Of a DNA stretch of 64,000 bases, positions 30,971-42,118 are shown piece after piece (positions within the stretch are counted from its first letter, which is position 1; each line of letters begins with the position of its first letter). The stretch lies in NCBI RefSeq assembly GCF_001659605.2, contig NC_035172.2, forward strand, positions 16,369,051-16,433,050, written 5' to 3'. The translations under genes were made by a program, and so were the position numbers. This DNA is from Manihot esculenta. Lineage: Eukaryota > Streptophyta > Magnoliopsida > Malpighiales > Euphorbiaceae. Under the pieces are notes generated by a model. That model saw only the letters and a list, made by a program, of their open reading frames with translations, made no database searches and was not told the DNA's origin.

Positions 30971-31756
30971 CGTCTCCAACGTAAGGAGGGAAATGAAGAA
31001 GACAGTAGTGGAATGAAATATTTGAAAGGGAGATAACATCACATTTAAATGAAATGGAGAGTTTTAAAGAGATGGTCTATACATTGTCATTTCAATCCTT
31101 TTCCAAATTCAATCCAGAGCATGCTGTTAATGTCACCTTTGATTTCCATAGTTGTAAAAGTAGAATAGGATAGCTGTCAATTTTGTTATGAAATAGCTGG
31201 TATCAATATTTGTATTTTAAATATTGTTTTATTTTATATTTTGAATTCTAGAGAACTGCATGAAGGTATATATAAGGGAATAATTCATAAGCAATAAAAT
31301 CATTCTTTCCCATATGTTATTATGTCATTTTACATCCTTTTTGTACTATCTCAAGTAAATCTCATATTTACTCATTATTTTAATTTTATTTTTCTTTTTT
31401 ATCTTTTCTTTACAAATTTACATGTTCGAATCTTGAATTCACTAGTAGGATTTTTTAAAAATTTTTTAGGTAGCCTAGAATCTTAATATTTGTTTATGGG
31501 ATTTTAATTCTCTGTTTGAATTTATATTTATACTTGATTTGTGTGCAATAATATAGATGCTCGTGACTAATATATTTATTTGGCGATATATTTCTATGTA
31601 AACCTAGATTGATTCATGATTACAGTGGGAATGGCATACTAATTGGGCAAATCAATTTGTTGCATATGCTCATTACGTTGTCATTTTCCCTTTTTGTTGG
31701 GAAAGGAAAAAAAAAAACTTCACTTTTCGAGTAATTATCAATGTTGCCTGATTTTC
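30971..31756. other. Possible Copia-2 3' LTR, then featureless AT-rich DNA
   Basis: TGTTAATGTCACCTTTG begins near 31131, and 'tatataagggaataattc' near 31270 looks like a small Copia LTR promoter, ending around TTTTACA at 31333. No clear polypurine tract precedes it, so this is tentative. From about 31340 to 31756 I see AT-rich DNA with no gene. Confidence 0.35.
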
Positions 31757-32279
31757 TGAGATCCAGTAAAGGCTAGGATTAAGGTGTGTATGTGTGAACT
31801 TAGTCTGGATGGTTCATGCCTTCTTTCCTTTATTCTTTTCTCTTTTATCCTCTAGTGACGCGTAATCATAGTCTTGCTACAGTACAACATGTCATTATCA
31901 TATAGGGTCGTACGTATGGACGTACTGTGTCCTTTCCCATCGTCAGGCGGCCATTTAATTTCCTCCGGCGCCTGTGCAGACCTGATCCTGGATGTACAGG
32001 GGTCTGTTGCCCCACTGACCTATCAAGTCAGCTAAGCTGGATCCCTCTTAATTGGGCCCAAGCCTTGCTCTGTCCAGCCTACTTAGAAGAGATCTGGACC
32101 GCGCTTACATGGATGTTGCTGCTTAGTCTTCCCCCATGGGCTCAATTGTGGCCTGGATATCTGAGACTCAACGGTTATCAAGTGCCTCTTTACCCTCTCA
32201 TTAATTATTCCATGATTAATGAAGGGGTAAATTCTGAAACCCCAATTATTACTATGCGGTTTTAGGAGTGTTTTTGTCA
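31757..32279 (-). mobile_element. Tat-B 3' LTR (minus-strand element)
   Basis: On the minus strand it starts TGACAAAAACACTCC at 32279, directly after a purine tract (reverse of 'cttcttctcttccccttta', 32283-32301), and ends GGATCTCA at 31757. It is 523 bp with TG...CA ends. The segment 31764-31913 matches 59541-59688, the other LTR of the same element. The 5 bp outside the left end is TTTTC; its partner is lost because the other end is cut by G4. Confidence 0.7.
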
Positions 32280-32399
32280 AAACTTCTTCTCTTCCCCTTT
32301 ACCCATTTCAAATTTATACTTTTGATTTTATTATTGGTTTTTCTTCTTGCACTGCTTCTGCTAACTTGCTCTCTTTCTTCTCTGTAATCTCTACTTTCC

Positions 32400-34905
32400 C
32401 GATTCAAGGCATGTCTCACTCTTCTCATGGATTTCGTTAGAATCCCTGATGTCGTGGGTTTGTGTCCTCCATTAACCCATCTTCCCTTTCCAATTTATTC
32501 TCCTATGAGTATGTTGATACCACTATCTATGGGATTAGGGCTCCCTTTCCTAATGAAAGGATTGTCCTTCCCAATCTATCTCCGGCGGGCTTAATAAACG
32601 TCCAGCGAGGATTAGCTTAGTCTTCTTTGTTAAGCAGCGCGACTTCAGGTTGACATTCCCTTTCACCCCTTTCTTCATCGAGGTCTTCCGTCATTTTGGA
32701 GTGACCCCCCGTATGTTGTCCCCCAATTCTATTATCTTTATGTGCTATTTTGAGTCTGTCTATTTGTGTTGGGGTTTCGCCCCCTTTATTGCGTTGTTCT
32801 CTACCTTCTTCCACTTTGTTAGATCCAATAATGAGTTTTATTATTTTGATCACCGGGGAGGGTTGTCCATTTTTGCTGGGTATAAAGACTCGATAAAGGG
32901 CTAGGTTGAGGACTTTATGGTAGTCAAGTTGAAAGAGAGCTCAGGGATCAATTGGGATGTTGATCTCTCTTGGGGGGAAGTCCCTCAGGGTTGTAATGAC
33001 TTCCCTAGGTTGACCCTATTAGACCAAGTCTGCCTTCTTTGACTGACCTCTGTATGGAAGAAGTATGACATCGAAAAGTGTATGTTCATGTCCAACCTCC
33101 GGGACTGCCAGAAAGCTGGCACTATTATATTTTTGCCTTTCTTGTTGTATTTTCTTTTGTTATTCTAAAGTCTAATCGGATTGACATTTCTTTTTCAACT
33201 TTTGTTATTCCTATGGATAACATCTAGCTTTCGAATAACTTCTCCTTATCCCGGGAAAGCATGAAAGCCACGCTAGACGCCTTCAAGGCTGGCAAGATAG
33301 TGGCAGATGTGACTTGGGAGGTCTTTCAAGCCGTGGCCCCTGCGAACCAAACTACTGCTCTTGCCCCGACTTTGGCATTGGTACCTGCCTCGACTTTGGC
33401 GTTGGTACCTACTTCAGGGGGTTCTCGATATGCAACTTTGAGGGCTTCCATCCCTGCTAAAACATTGGCTCAAGCCAAAACTCTGATAGCTCCTAAACCG
33501 ACCTCCAAAGAGCCTATTTCCCTTAGCGAATCTGCCGAGAGCGGTTCAAAGGAGGGCACTGGGGTTTCCCCTTTGGATGTCCCACCTCTCCAAGCTGTGG
33601 GGGCCATTGTGATTGGAGGAACAGCTAGCAAGCGAGCCCAGACCTCAGAGTCTGCTACTGAAGGCAGAGCTACCAAGTGAGCTCGTAATACGGAGCCTAC
33701 AAAGACAGCCCCTCCCCCCTCTGCTGACAAAGGGAAGAAGGTAGTGGAGCAGTTTTCCTCAGTTCCTGACAACGAGCTCTTAAACGCTACCGAAGTGACT
33801 CCTGAGTCTATGCCGGCTTCAACAACCAAGATGCTCTGCGATAAAATGTTTGGGGTGGACTCTGGATGTTTTGGATCCTCATTTCCTGGCTCTCATCAGC
33901 CACCTTGCCTGCTCCACCAAGCAACATGTGGCATTCAACACTCGTTATTTGGATGACCTCGAGGATAGCTTGAGGGAGATGTTCCTCATGGTAAGTCATC
34001 TATTTTTCTCAAGGGTATTTCTAGCTTCTTTGGCTTTTTTAACTTTGTTTTTCTTTTCTTGTGGCGGGCCTTTGGGGTATTCCTTGAGATTGATGCTTGG
34101 AACCGGTCTTTTTAGAGCTCGGTGGAACAGCGCATTACTGAGGAGCGTCGAGATGAAAACATCGTTGCCACTGTTGAGGCCCGCAGACAAATCATTGAGT
34201 TCAAAGGGGTTATTGAGGACCTCACCAAGCAACTAAGGGAGACGAAGGAGGAGGTTGTCTAGGCCTCCTAACAAGTTTCTGCAGTTGAATCCCAGTAGGA
34301 CAAGGCCTTAGCACAACTGCCCTCTTTAGAGGAGTCATGCCGTCAACGCGATGAGGCTAGGGCCCAGCATGATAAGGACTTGAAATGCATGGCTTCGGCA
34401 GCGGAGGAGTCTCATCTATAGCAATAACAACTCCGTCAAGATGTCACTGCTCTAAGAGGAGAGGTGTTTTGCACTATTAAGGGATGCCCGAGCTGTAGAG
34501 AATAGGGTCCAGCAGGCTTATGAGGAGCGTTTGCAAGAGTATAATGACTCTGCGGAGCTAAAAAGCAAGATCCAGTAGGCCTGTGAAGCACGACTGGAGG
34601 AGTATAAGGCATCTGCGGAGATGAAAGAAACAATGTACAATGAGGCCTTGCACATGTTCACTTCAGGCTACAATCAGGGCGTTAAGGATGCCCCCTCCAC
34701 TCCGTTGGCAGACCTGTGAGCCCCTGAAGTGGACTCTGACGACGAGAAGGTGTGCTACAGAGAGGATGACAACCCTTTGTCCAAAAATGCTCCTCGCTTG
34801 CCTTCTGGACCTCGGGAGGAGGATACTGTAAACAATCCTGTAAATGATTTAGTTAGCTCTTATTCCCCCTCCCCTGCTGCCTCTATAACTCACTCCAATA
34901 ATTAA
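32400..34905 (+). pseudogene. Tat-B antisense ORF: putative gypsy-type transposon protein
   Basis: A gene remnant on the strand opposite to Tat-B pol. From about 32459: NLFSYEYVDTTIYGIRAPFP and NERIVLPNLSPAGL. After a frameshift at about 32640: LTFPFTPFFIEVFRHFGVTP, RMLSPNSIIFM and SNNEFYYFDHRGG, matching the 'putative gypsy type transposon' domain (Pfam PF04195, from memory). WKKYDIEKCMF follows at 33055. A low-complexity Thr/Ala/Pro segment with KATLDAFKAGKIVADVTWE lies at 33261-33680. A charged, probably coiled-coil tail follows (about 34116-34720: SVEQRITEERRDENI, EFKGVIEDLTKQLRETKEE). Numerous stops. Its role in Tat elements is unknown. A spliced gene is possible: 33120-33235 reads like an intron. 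Confidence 0.65.
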
Positions 34906-35062
34906 TAAAGATTTATCTTTTATTATTTTCCCTCTGTCTATTTTTGTTTTTAATATTTATTGAATTTACTTGTATGCTTATATATAAGCTGTTTTTGTAT
35001 AGCCTGTGAATGTCACCGAGCAGGTAGCTTGTTAATTTAATTTATTCATATTTCTATACTTA
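34906..35062. other. Tat-B 3' non-coding DNA up to the G2 insertion
   Basis: AT-rich with an 'aataaagatttatct' polyadenylation-like stretch just after the antisense ORF. It continues at 48788 past G2. Confidence 0.45.
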
Positions 35063-35067
35063 GGCTG

Positions 35068-37261
35068 TGTAATACCCGGCTAGACTCCGGTATCGGAATT
35101 CCTACCGTCCGGTGGAATCTCGGATGTCGGGATGCTCTAGAAGGGTAAGAATATATTTTTTCTAAAATGTTTTCACATGTTTTTATGGTTTAATGAACAA
35201 AAGAATTGAGTTTTGAAAGAAAAACAACAAGGAAGAAAAATCTAGGTTCGGCCGCCGAACCTCATGTTCGGCCGCCGAACTTGGTAGAGTTTTGGAGTCA
35301 CCTTTGGCTTCCGAAGGTGGTCTGGTCAGCCACCTATAAGAGGCTCCATGTTCGAAAATGGGCGAGTTTTCTCCCCATTTTCGGGCAAAGGTGAGTTCAT
35401 GCCCTTCCATGGTTGGTTTTGAGGTTTCCCTTCAATCCTTTTAAGATTTTAACTAGTTTTAACCTTGTATTGAAGGTTTTTGGAGCTAAGATCAAGATTT
35501 GAAGCTTGGACACTCCGGAGCTCTTTTCCTCCATTTCTCCAAGTTTAGGTCGCCTCCCCTCTCGATCTTCAAGAGGTAAGAGTAGATCTTTAGCTCATTC
35601 CATGTTTTAAACAAGTTTTATGATGTTTAAGGGGTATAAATGCATGTTTAGGTTAGTTGTTTTTTTGTTAGGATTAATGTTGAGTTTATGGATAATGTAT
35701 GCTGTATATGTGTTGTTGTTGGGGTTTAGGATAGTTTGAGACCCCTATATGCTTATGGAAGTGTGTGTGCATGTTGTAGAATAGCTAAATGAATGTTTGG
35801 GAAGTTTGGGAGGCAAAATGTGCATGAGGAGGCTGAGTTCTGCCACTATGGAAGAACTCAGGTTCGGCAGCCGAAGGACTTTAGGCCGCCGAACCTGCCT
35901 GTGGAGGCAAGCTTTTGGCTGCCGAACCCTGCCCCCGAAAGTTGGACTTTCGGCTCTGGAGGGGAGTTTCGGCTGCCGAAGGTGCCGTCGAACATGCATG
36001 AGTTTCGTCTCTAGAAGGGACTTTCGGCCGCCGAAGGTGCCGCCGAAAGTGGCTGAGTTTCGGCTCTAGAGGGACTTTCGGCCGCCGAACCTGCCGCCGA
36101 AAGTGCCCTATTCAGCCTTGCTTTGCATGTTTTCTATGATTGTTTTAAGGTGTTTTAGGGGGTTTTTGGGGGAGATGTTTATAGTTATTTTGAGTTTGTT
36201 TGGCACCTCATTCGAGTCCACCTGTGTAGGATCGGACCCGAGAATCCGAGGAGGCCCTCAGTGTTAGCCGCTTCAGTGTTAGATCGGAGTCAGCCAGAGG
36301 TGAGTAGAACTGAACTATGTATTAAAATAACAAAGTTTTGAGCGTGTTCATGCATCACGAATACCATGATGCATTTTAGGTTGTTGCATTAGAATCTCAC
36401 GAATATGATGCATTGCATTCTATGTTGTTGATGTGGATGAATGTTGGATGATCCATTAGCCCTCAATATATATGATGATTAATGAAAGTCCAAGGCTACC
36501 CATGTCCACGCGTCCTGGCATTTTATATGTATGATGATTAATGAAAGTCTAGGGCTGCCCATGTCCACGCATCTTGGCATTGTATGTTATGATTAAGAGG
36601 AAGTCCTGCGGAGCTCCGTCGAGGGCCGGGCACATTGGATATGTAGAGGGTTATTGGTGACAAGTTCATCCGTGATGTGAAATGTATGTGTTGTGATGCA
36701 TTCCATGAAAGCATGATTTTTGTATATGTTTTATTGTTCTGCTCACTGGGCTTTTTAGCTCACGCCCCTTTCCCTTAACCCCCAGGTTTGCAGGCCAGAG
36801 ACAGTCCGGGAGGTCAGCTAGGGTAGAGAGGTTTTATATATGTAATAGTTAGTAGTGGACATGAGAAAGAATGTGATGTAATGAATAGTATTGTAAGTGA
36901 TGAAATGATGTATATTGAGGTTTAGAGTTGTGTTTGGCCCTAATGTTTTTAGTTAACCCCCTTTATACATGATCTAGGTAATGTTTTTATGATGATTATG
37001 CAAATCAAGCTTAATGTATGATATGTCACTCCATTGGAGCATTTGATGAGGGCTCCAGTGTGAGGTTTATGTTTATGAGTATGAGTATGCAGGTTAAGCT
37101 TGGTAAATGAAAGAAAAAGTTTACAGTTTTATTTATATGTATGATCATGTATGGGATTTAACAGGTATACAGGATGTATGTTAGGCTTGCTACGGGTCCC
37201 AGCGACCTTAAGTCGATCTGGATCCTAGCGCCGGTAGCGGTCCGATTTCCGAGTCGTTACA
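35068..37261 (+). mobile_element. G2 5' LTR
   Basis: 2,194 bp, TGTAATACCCGG to GAGTCGTTACA. 'cacctataagaggctcc' at about 35331 replaces the canonical TATAAAAGG. CCGAA words are at 35248-35285 and 35860-36105. The tandem repeat here has loop 'ctgcccatgtccacgcg'. This LTR belongs to a different subfamily from G1, with several internal blocks diverged but the splice-like sites kept. Confidence 0.9.
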
Positions 37262-37264
37262 GAT

Positions 37265-37276
37265 TAGTATCAGAGC
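37265..37276 (+). other. G2 primer binding site (mutated)
   Basis: TAGTATCAGAGC, three bases after the LTR; the second base is A instead of the G of TGGTATCAGAGC. This would weaken pairing with tRNA-Met at the 3' end. Confidence 0.8.
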
Positions 37277-37521
37277 CCTAGGTTCATATGGTCTGACCTA
37301 GAGTGTGTTGGGCTCATAGATGTTATAGAAGGGCAAGCACAATAGGAAAAATCATGTCCACTAGGATAGGATGTAGAGTCCTGTCTTGTTGACGATGTGA
37401 AATGCCATGATTTTATGCATGCGCATTGATGATGTGCTATGTATGTGAGGGTTCATGTGTTTCAACATGAACCATTTGATACTGATGTTTATGTGTATGT
37501 TGTGTTGCTTTCAGAATCAGG
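37277..37521 (+). other. G2 leader with pyrimidine-AG before gag
   Basis: Non-coding. Ends 'gtgttgctttcag' (AG at 37513-37514), seven bases before the ATG. Confidence 0.5.
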
Positions 37522-38878
37522 ATGAGAGGCACTCGTCGATCTGCACAATTGACTGGAGTACCACCAAAGAATGAGGGCATGGATGCCCGTCCTCCTGCAT
37601 TGCCAAGGGCAATGTCTTGCAGAACCGGTAGAGAAAGAGTGTCAAGAGACCCTAGAAGGTCTTTTGATGCTAGTAGAAGGGGTACAGATCAGGGTGGAAG
37701 TTCAGCTGATGTGAGGGAAGATATGGATGTGGATCAGAGAAGAGATGGAAGCTTGGGTGTAAGCATGTCTGAGGAAGGTACAAGGGAGTCACAAGGAGGC
37801 GCTCAGGCCTCGGGGTTTGGTTATCCACCCCAATATCCGCCCTTTTCTCAGGGCTCAGGGTATCCGATGGGAGGTACATCGGATTACTCTAGCTTTAACC
37901 CATACCCTTCCTACATGCCATACCCTCCCTTTTACCCACCATACTCTCAGTACCCCATGTATCCACCCCCACCCTTCTATCCAAATCCAGCAAACCCTAC
38001 CCCAGGGAATGTTGCACCTCCTCCTCCACCAGCAGAGCCAGCTACCCCAAATGTCCAAATTCCCAAACCTAGCTCTTCTGGGGGGATAAGGTGAAGATGA
38101 CTAATTACCTTAAACTGGATGCTCCCAAGTATGAGACTGGTGATGATCCGTTTGAGTACCTCAAAACGGTGAAAATGATAACTGATGAGTTGGGAGCAAG
38201 TGAGAGTAGAGCCATTCAGATGGCGGGTTTCACGCTGAAATGTAAGAAAGCCAGGGATTGGTTCAAGAACTATGTGGACCCAAGGGTGGATAGTTTATCC
38301 TGGGAGGAATTTGCAAATGAATTTGCAGGATGGGCTTTCCCTGATAGCTCTAGGGAGCTGAAGATGATTGAGTTCGAGCAGCTTAGGCAGACGGAAGAGA
38401 TGAGTGTAGATGAATACACTGACAGATTTCTGGAGCTGTTGCCGTTTGCAGGGCAAGCTTATGAAACCGACCGAAAGAAGGCTAGGAGGTATATCATGAA
38501 GTTTCATTCCAGGTATTCCTCCTTGATCCAGTTAGCAGAAAGGGAGAGTTTCCATGCCATTGTGGATATGGCCCGGAAAATGGAGGCTAGTGCAATCATC
38601 GAGGGGAAAGTTAAACAGTCAGTGGCACAGCCTTCAGGTTCCAAGACTCCGAGCAGTGTTAAGATGGAAAGATCCAAGTCCAAGAAGAACAAGTTCTGGA
38701 ACAGGATTAAGTCCGGTCTGGGAATGGGAGGTGGCTCAAGCTCTGGCTCGGGCGGTTCTGCTTGTATGAAGTGTGGTAAGCCACACAAAGGAATCTGCCG
38801 GGCTGGGACGACTGCATGTTTCAGATGTGGGCAAGAAGGACACATGGCTCGGGAGTGTCCTAGAACAGCTTTTATGGC
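37522..38878 (+). pseudogene. G2 gag, frameshifted and cut by X2
   Basis: Starts MRGTRRSAQLTGVPP. A Pro/Tyr-rich linker follows up to about 38080, where a one-base change in a G run (ggggggataagg) shifts the frame to a TGA at 38092. In the new frame the gag core follows, from MTNYLKLDAPKYETGDDPF to HAIVDMARKMEAS. Then come a Lys/Ser-rich linker, CMKCGKPHKGICR and the knuckle CFRCGQEGHMAREC. Coding stops at 38878, at the ATGGC duplicated by X2. The codons after that belong to X2. Confidence 0.9.
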
Positions 38879-40533
38879 TGATAGAGCATATTTTATTCCA
38901 TATTTTCATGATCTTATTGATGTTTATTTGCACCTATTCTACCTAATTTTGTGGTTTTAATCATGTTTTGTAAATATTAGGTGTGAAGAAACAATTTGAA
39001 GAAAATGCTCTTAAAAGTGCCAAAGAATGCCCAAAAACAGCCACTTTCGGAAGCACCTTCGGAAGCACTTTCGGAAGCCAAAACTCAACCACTTTCGGGG
39101 GCACCTTCAGAAGCACTTTCGGAAGCCGAAAGTCACCCACTTTCGGGGGCACTTTCGGCGGCCTAAAGTCCAGTCCAGAGGCGAAAGTCACCCACCTTCG
39201 GGGGCACCTTCGGCCGCCGAACCTTGGCTCCAGAGACGAAAGTCCTGCCCCCGAAACTTAACTTAGGCGGCCGAACTTACCCCCGAACATGCTCTTCCCT
39301 ATTTAATAAGCCAAATCTTGAAGATCACATGTTTCCTACATAGTGCCATGCTCATTCAAAATTCAAATCAAGGCTCCACCTTCCTCTTTAGTGCATGAAT
39401 CTTCTTAGACACACCTTGGACATCAATCAAAAGACCAAAAAGGGCTTGCAACTCCACACATGCACAAAGAAAACTCAAGGGCACTATGGGGCAATCACTC
39501 AAAGATACATGGACACTAAAAAGGAAAAAGGCAGCCTCTCAAGATCTATTTAAAGGCCTCAAGAAGACCAAGAATCATAATCATCCATCAAGGGATTGAT
39601 CAAGGCTCTCCAAAGGCTCCTTCACCTTAGTTCTTCATCTTCTTTCTTCTTTTCTTTTATTTTCTATTTTGGTTCAGCCATGAGTGGCTGAAACCCTATT
39701 TCTAGTTGAAGTTTGGTTGAAACTAAGGTTGTTTAAAAGGTTGTGAGATCTGAACATAAAGTGTTTGCTTTTGATTTATTCAACATTCATGCAATTGTGC
39801 TTAATTATAAAGATTGCTTTGTTGTTTTGATCAAATTGGCCACTTGATTCTTGATTGCAAAGTTAATTGATTGTTGGTTAGGATATTTGTTAGTCCGTAA
39901 TTGCTGGAAATATTCTGATCTAAGAACACTTGGTGTAAAAACCAAGGAATTGCATGATCTAACATCATCTCATGCGTTTGAGTAGTTAGGGTTTGGATCT
40001 TTCTTGTTCTTCATGCAATTGGCAATTGTTTTGATGCCTATGGCCCAAGGACGTTCCTTGGCAATTTGTTGATTAGTAATTGGTTAGAGGACGTTCCCTA
40101 ATCAATTTGTTCATAAGGAAAGACATGGTGGTGAGAAGCGTCTTCCACCCCCATAACCAACCTATTGAGTTAATCAAGATTACCATGTTTCAATGATCAA
40201 CCCAAACAACCTAAGTGGATCCATATCTTCAACTAGACCTTTCTCTTATTGATTTCCTCTTTTATTTTAGTTACTTGCTGTTTTAATTGCTTTCATTAGT
40301 TGTTAATCAAATCATCTCAAAACCCCCCTTTTTACTTTCCTTGCACTTTACTTTTGTTCTATTTGCAATTACTGCCTTCACTTGTGCTTTCCATTGGTTT
40401 GATTGGTCTTGATTAAGATAAATAAATAGGTAATCAATTCTCTGTGGATACGATCCTTCACCACTGTCTACAGTTGTATTTGTAGGTAACCAAGAAGGTT
40501 ATTTTTGACCGGCTTCGACAACCGCTCCTGTCA
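38879..40533 (+). mobile_element. X2: solo LTR of family X inside G2 gag
   Basis: 1,655 bp, TGATAGAGCATATTTT to CCGCTCCTGTCA, flanked by ATGGC at 38874-38878 and 40534-40538. Contains a CCGAA/TTCGG array (39040-39290), a 'ctatttaataagcc' TATA-like element near 39299, and the same downstream half as X1. Internal gag-pol is absent, so it is a solo LTR or a short non-autonomous unit; I see no PBS or repeated end within it. The parent family is not identified; the ending resembles large gypsy LTRs. Confidence 0.85.
39040..39290. repeat. CCGAA/TTCGG array within X2
   Basis: Repeated words TTTCGGAAGCAC, TTTCGGGGGCAC and TTCGGCCGCCGAA, plus 'ctccagagacgaaagtcc' and TGCCCCCGAAA. In the G LTRs the reverse reads GACTTTCGTCTCTG or GACTTTCGGCTCTGGAG. 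The array shares whole phrases with family G, in opposite orientation relative to the LTR. Confidence 0.75.
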
Positions 40534-40538
40534 ATGGC

Positions 40539-42118
40539 GCAGTCCCAGCAGACAGGTTCTGGTAGTGTAGCTCAACCAGTAGCTCCAGCCACGACTCAGG
40601 GCAGTGGTAGAGGCAGAGGTAGAGGGGCAGCCTCTTCTTCGGCAGGTTCCTAGGGTGAAGGTCCATCAGCACCAGCACGGATTTTCACCATGACTCAGCA
40701 GGAGGCGAACACATCCAACACCGTAGTGTTAGGTAATCTTATCATTGGTTGTTCAGATGTGTATGCATTAATGGACCCTGGTGCATCTCATTCTTTTGTT
40801 GCTCCGAGAGCAGTTGAGAGGTTGGGTTTGATGGTCTCTGGGTTAGAGTGTCCTCTCTGGGTCAGTGGGCCCAAGTGTGATCCATCAGTGGCAGAGTCAG
40901 TCAGCCGGTTTAGTCCTATATTTGTTGAGGATAGATGCCTTCCAGCCGACCTAGTGGTTCTAGATTTGACAGATTTTGACGTCATTCTAGGGATGGATTG
41001 GCTATCTACCCATAGTGCTACCTTGGACTGCAGGGACAAGGTAGTCAGATTCAGAGGTCAGGATGGGTCAGAGGTCGTCTTCAGAGGAGACAGGAGGGGT
41101 ACACCTAGAGGTCTGATATCAGCCCTACAGGCTCGTAGGTTGCTTAGGAGGGGATGTTAGGGGTATTTGGCTCATGTGAGAGAGCTAGATAGACAGGTCA
41201 GGGAACCAGCCTCAGTGCCAGTAGTCAGAGAATTTCCAGATGTCTTCCCAGACGAGCTTCCAGGACTACCACCTGCTAGGGAGATAGAGTTTGAAATAGA
41301 ACTGATGCCTGGAACCAGACCAATCTCTATCCCTCCCTACAGGATGGCACCAGCAGAATTGAAAGAATTGAAGGATCAGTTGCAAGAGCTGGTAGATAAG
41401 GGTTTCATCCGACCGAGTACCTCACCTTGGGGTGCTCCAGTGCTGTTTGTGAGAAAGAAGAATGGATCCTTTAGACTTTGTATCGACTACAGGCAGTTGA
41501 ACAAAGTCACTACCAAGAACAAGTACCCATTGCCCAGGATAGATGATCTATTTGACCAGCTAGCTGGGACAAGTTGTTTCTCTAAGATAGATCTGAGATC
41601 TGGGTACCACCAGTTGAGAATAAGGGAAGAAGATGTGCCGAAGACGGCATTCAGGACCAGATATGGGCATTATGAGTTCCTTGTAATGTCGTTCGGGCTA
41701 ACCAATGCCCCTACAGCATTCATGGATCTCATGAACAGAGTTTTCAGTCAATATCTGGATCACTTTGTTATTGTCTTCATCGATGATATCTTAGTGTATT
41801 CCAGAAACGCAGAGGAGCATGCCCATCATCTGAGGACAGTTTTGCAGACCCTGAGGGAGCATGGCTTGTATGCCAAGTTCTCCAAATGTGAATTCTGGTT
41901 GAGGAGCATCTCATTCTTGGGGCATGTTGTGTCAGAACAGGGAATCGAAGTGGACCCCAAGAAGGTAGAAGCTGTAGCTAACTGGCCTAGACCCACTACA
42001 GTGACAGAGATCAAGAGCTTTTTGGGTTTGGCAGGTTACTACAGGAGGTTCGTTCAGGACTTCTCAAAAATTGCCGCTCCTATGACCAGATTAACCAAGA
42101 AGAATCAGAGGTTTGTGT
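40539..42118 (+). pseudogene. G2 protease and reverse transcriptase, cut by S2
   Basis: Continues gag after X2, with a TAG at 40651. Protease has LMDPGASHSFVAPRAVERLG and DFDVILGMDWLSTH; the Trp changed to a stop in G1 is intact here. TAG at 41158 corresponds to CAG in G1. RT follows: [61 protein letters not shown], then [10 protein letters not shown] and [16 protein letters not shown]. It stops at the TGTGT duplicated by S2. The polymerase domain up to there has no frameshift. Confidence 0.9.

Noticed and set aside
31927..32265. 112-codon plus-strand frame MSFPIVRRPFNFLRR
   Set aside because: It falls wholly inside the Tat-B LTR, with no homolog recognised and no conservation at 59541-59688.
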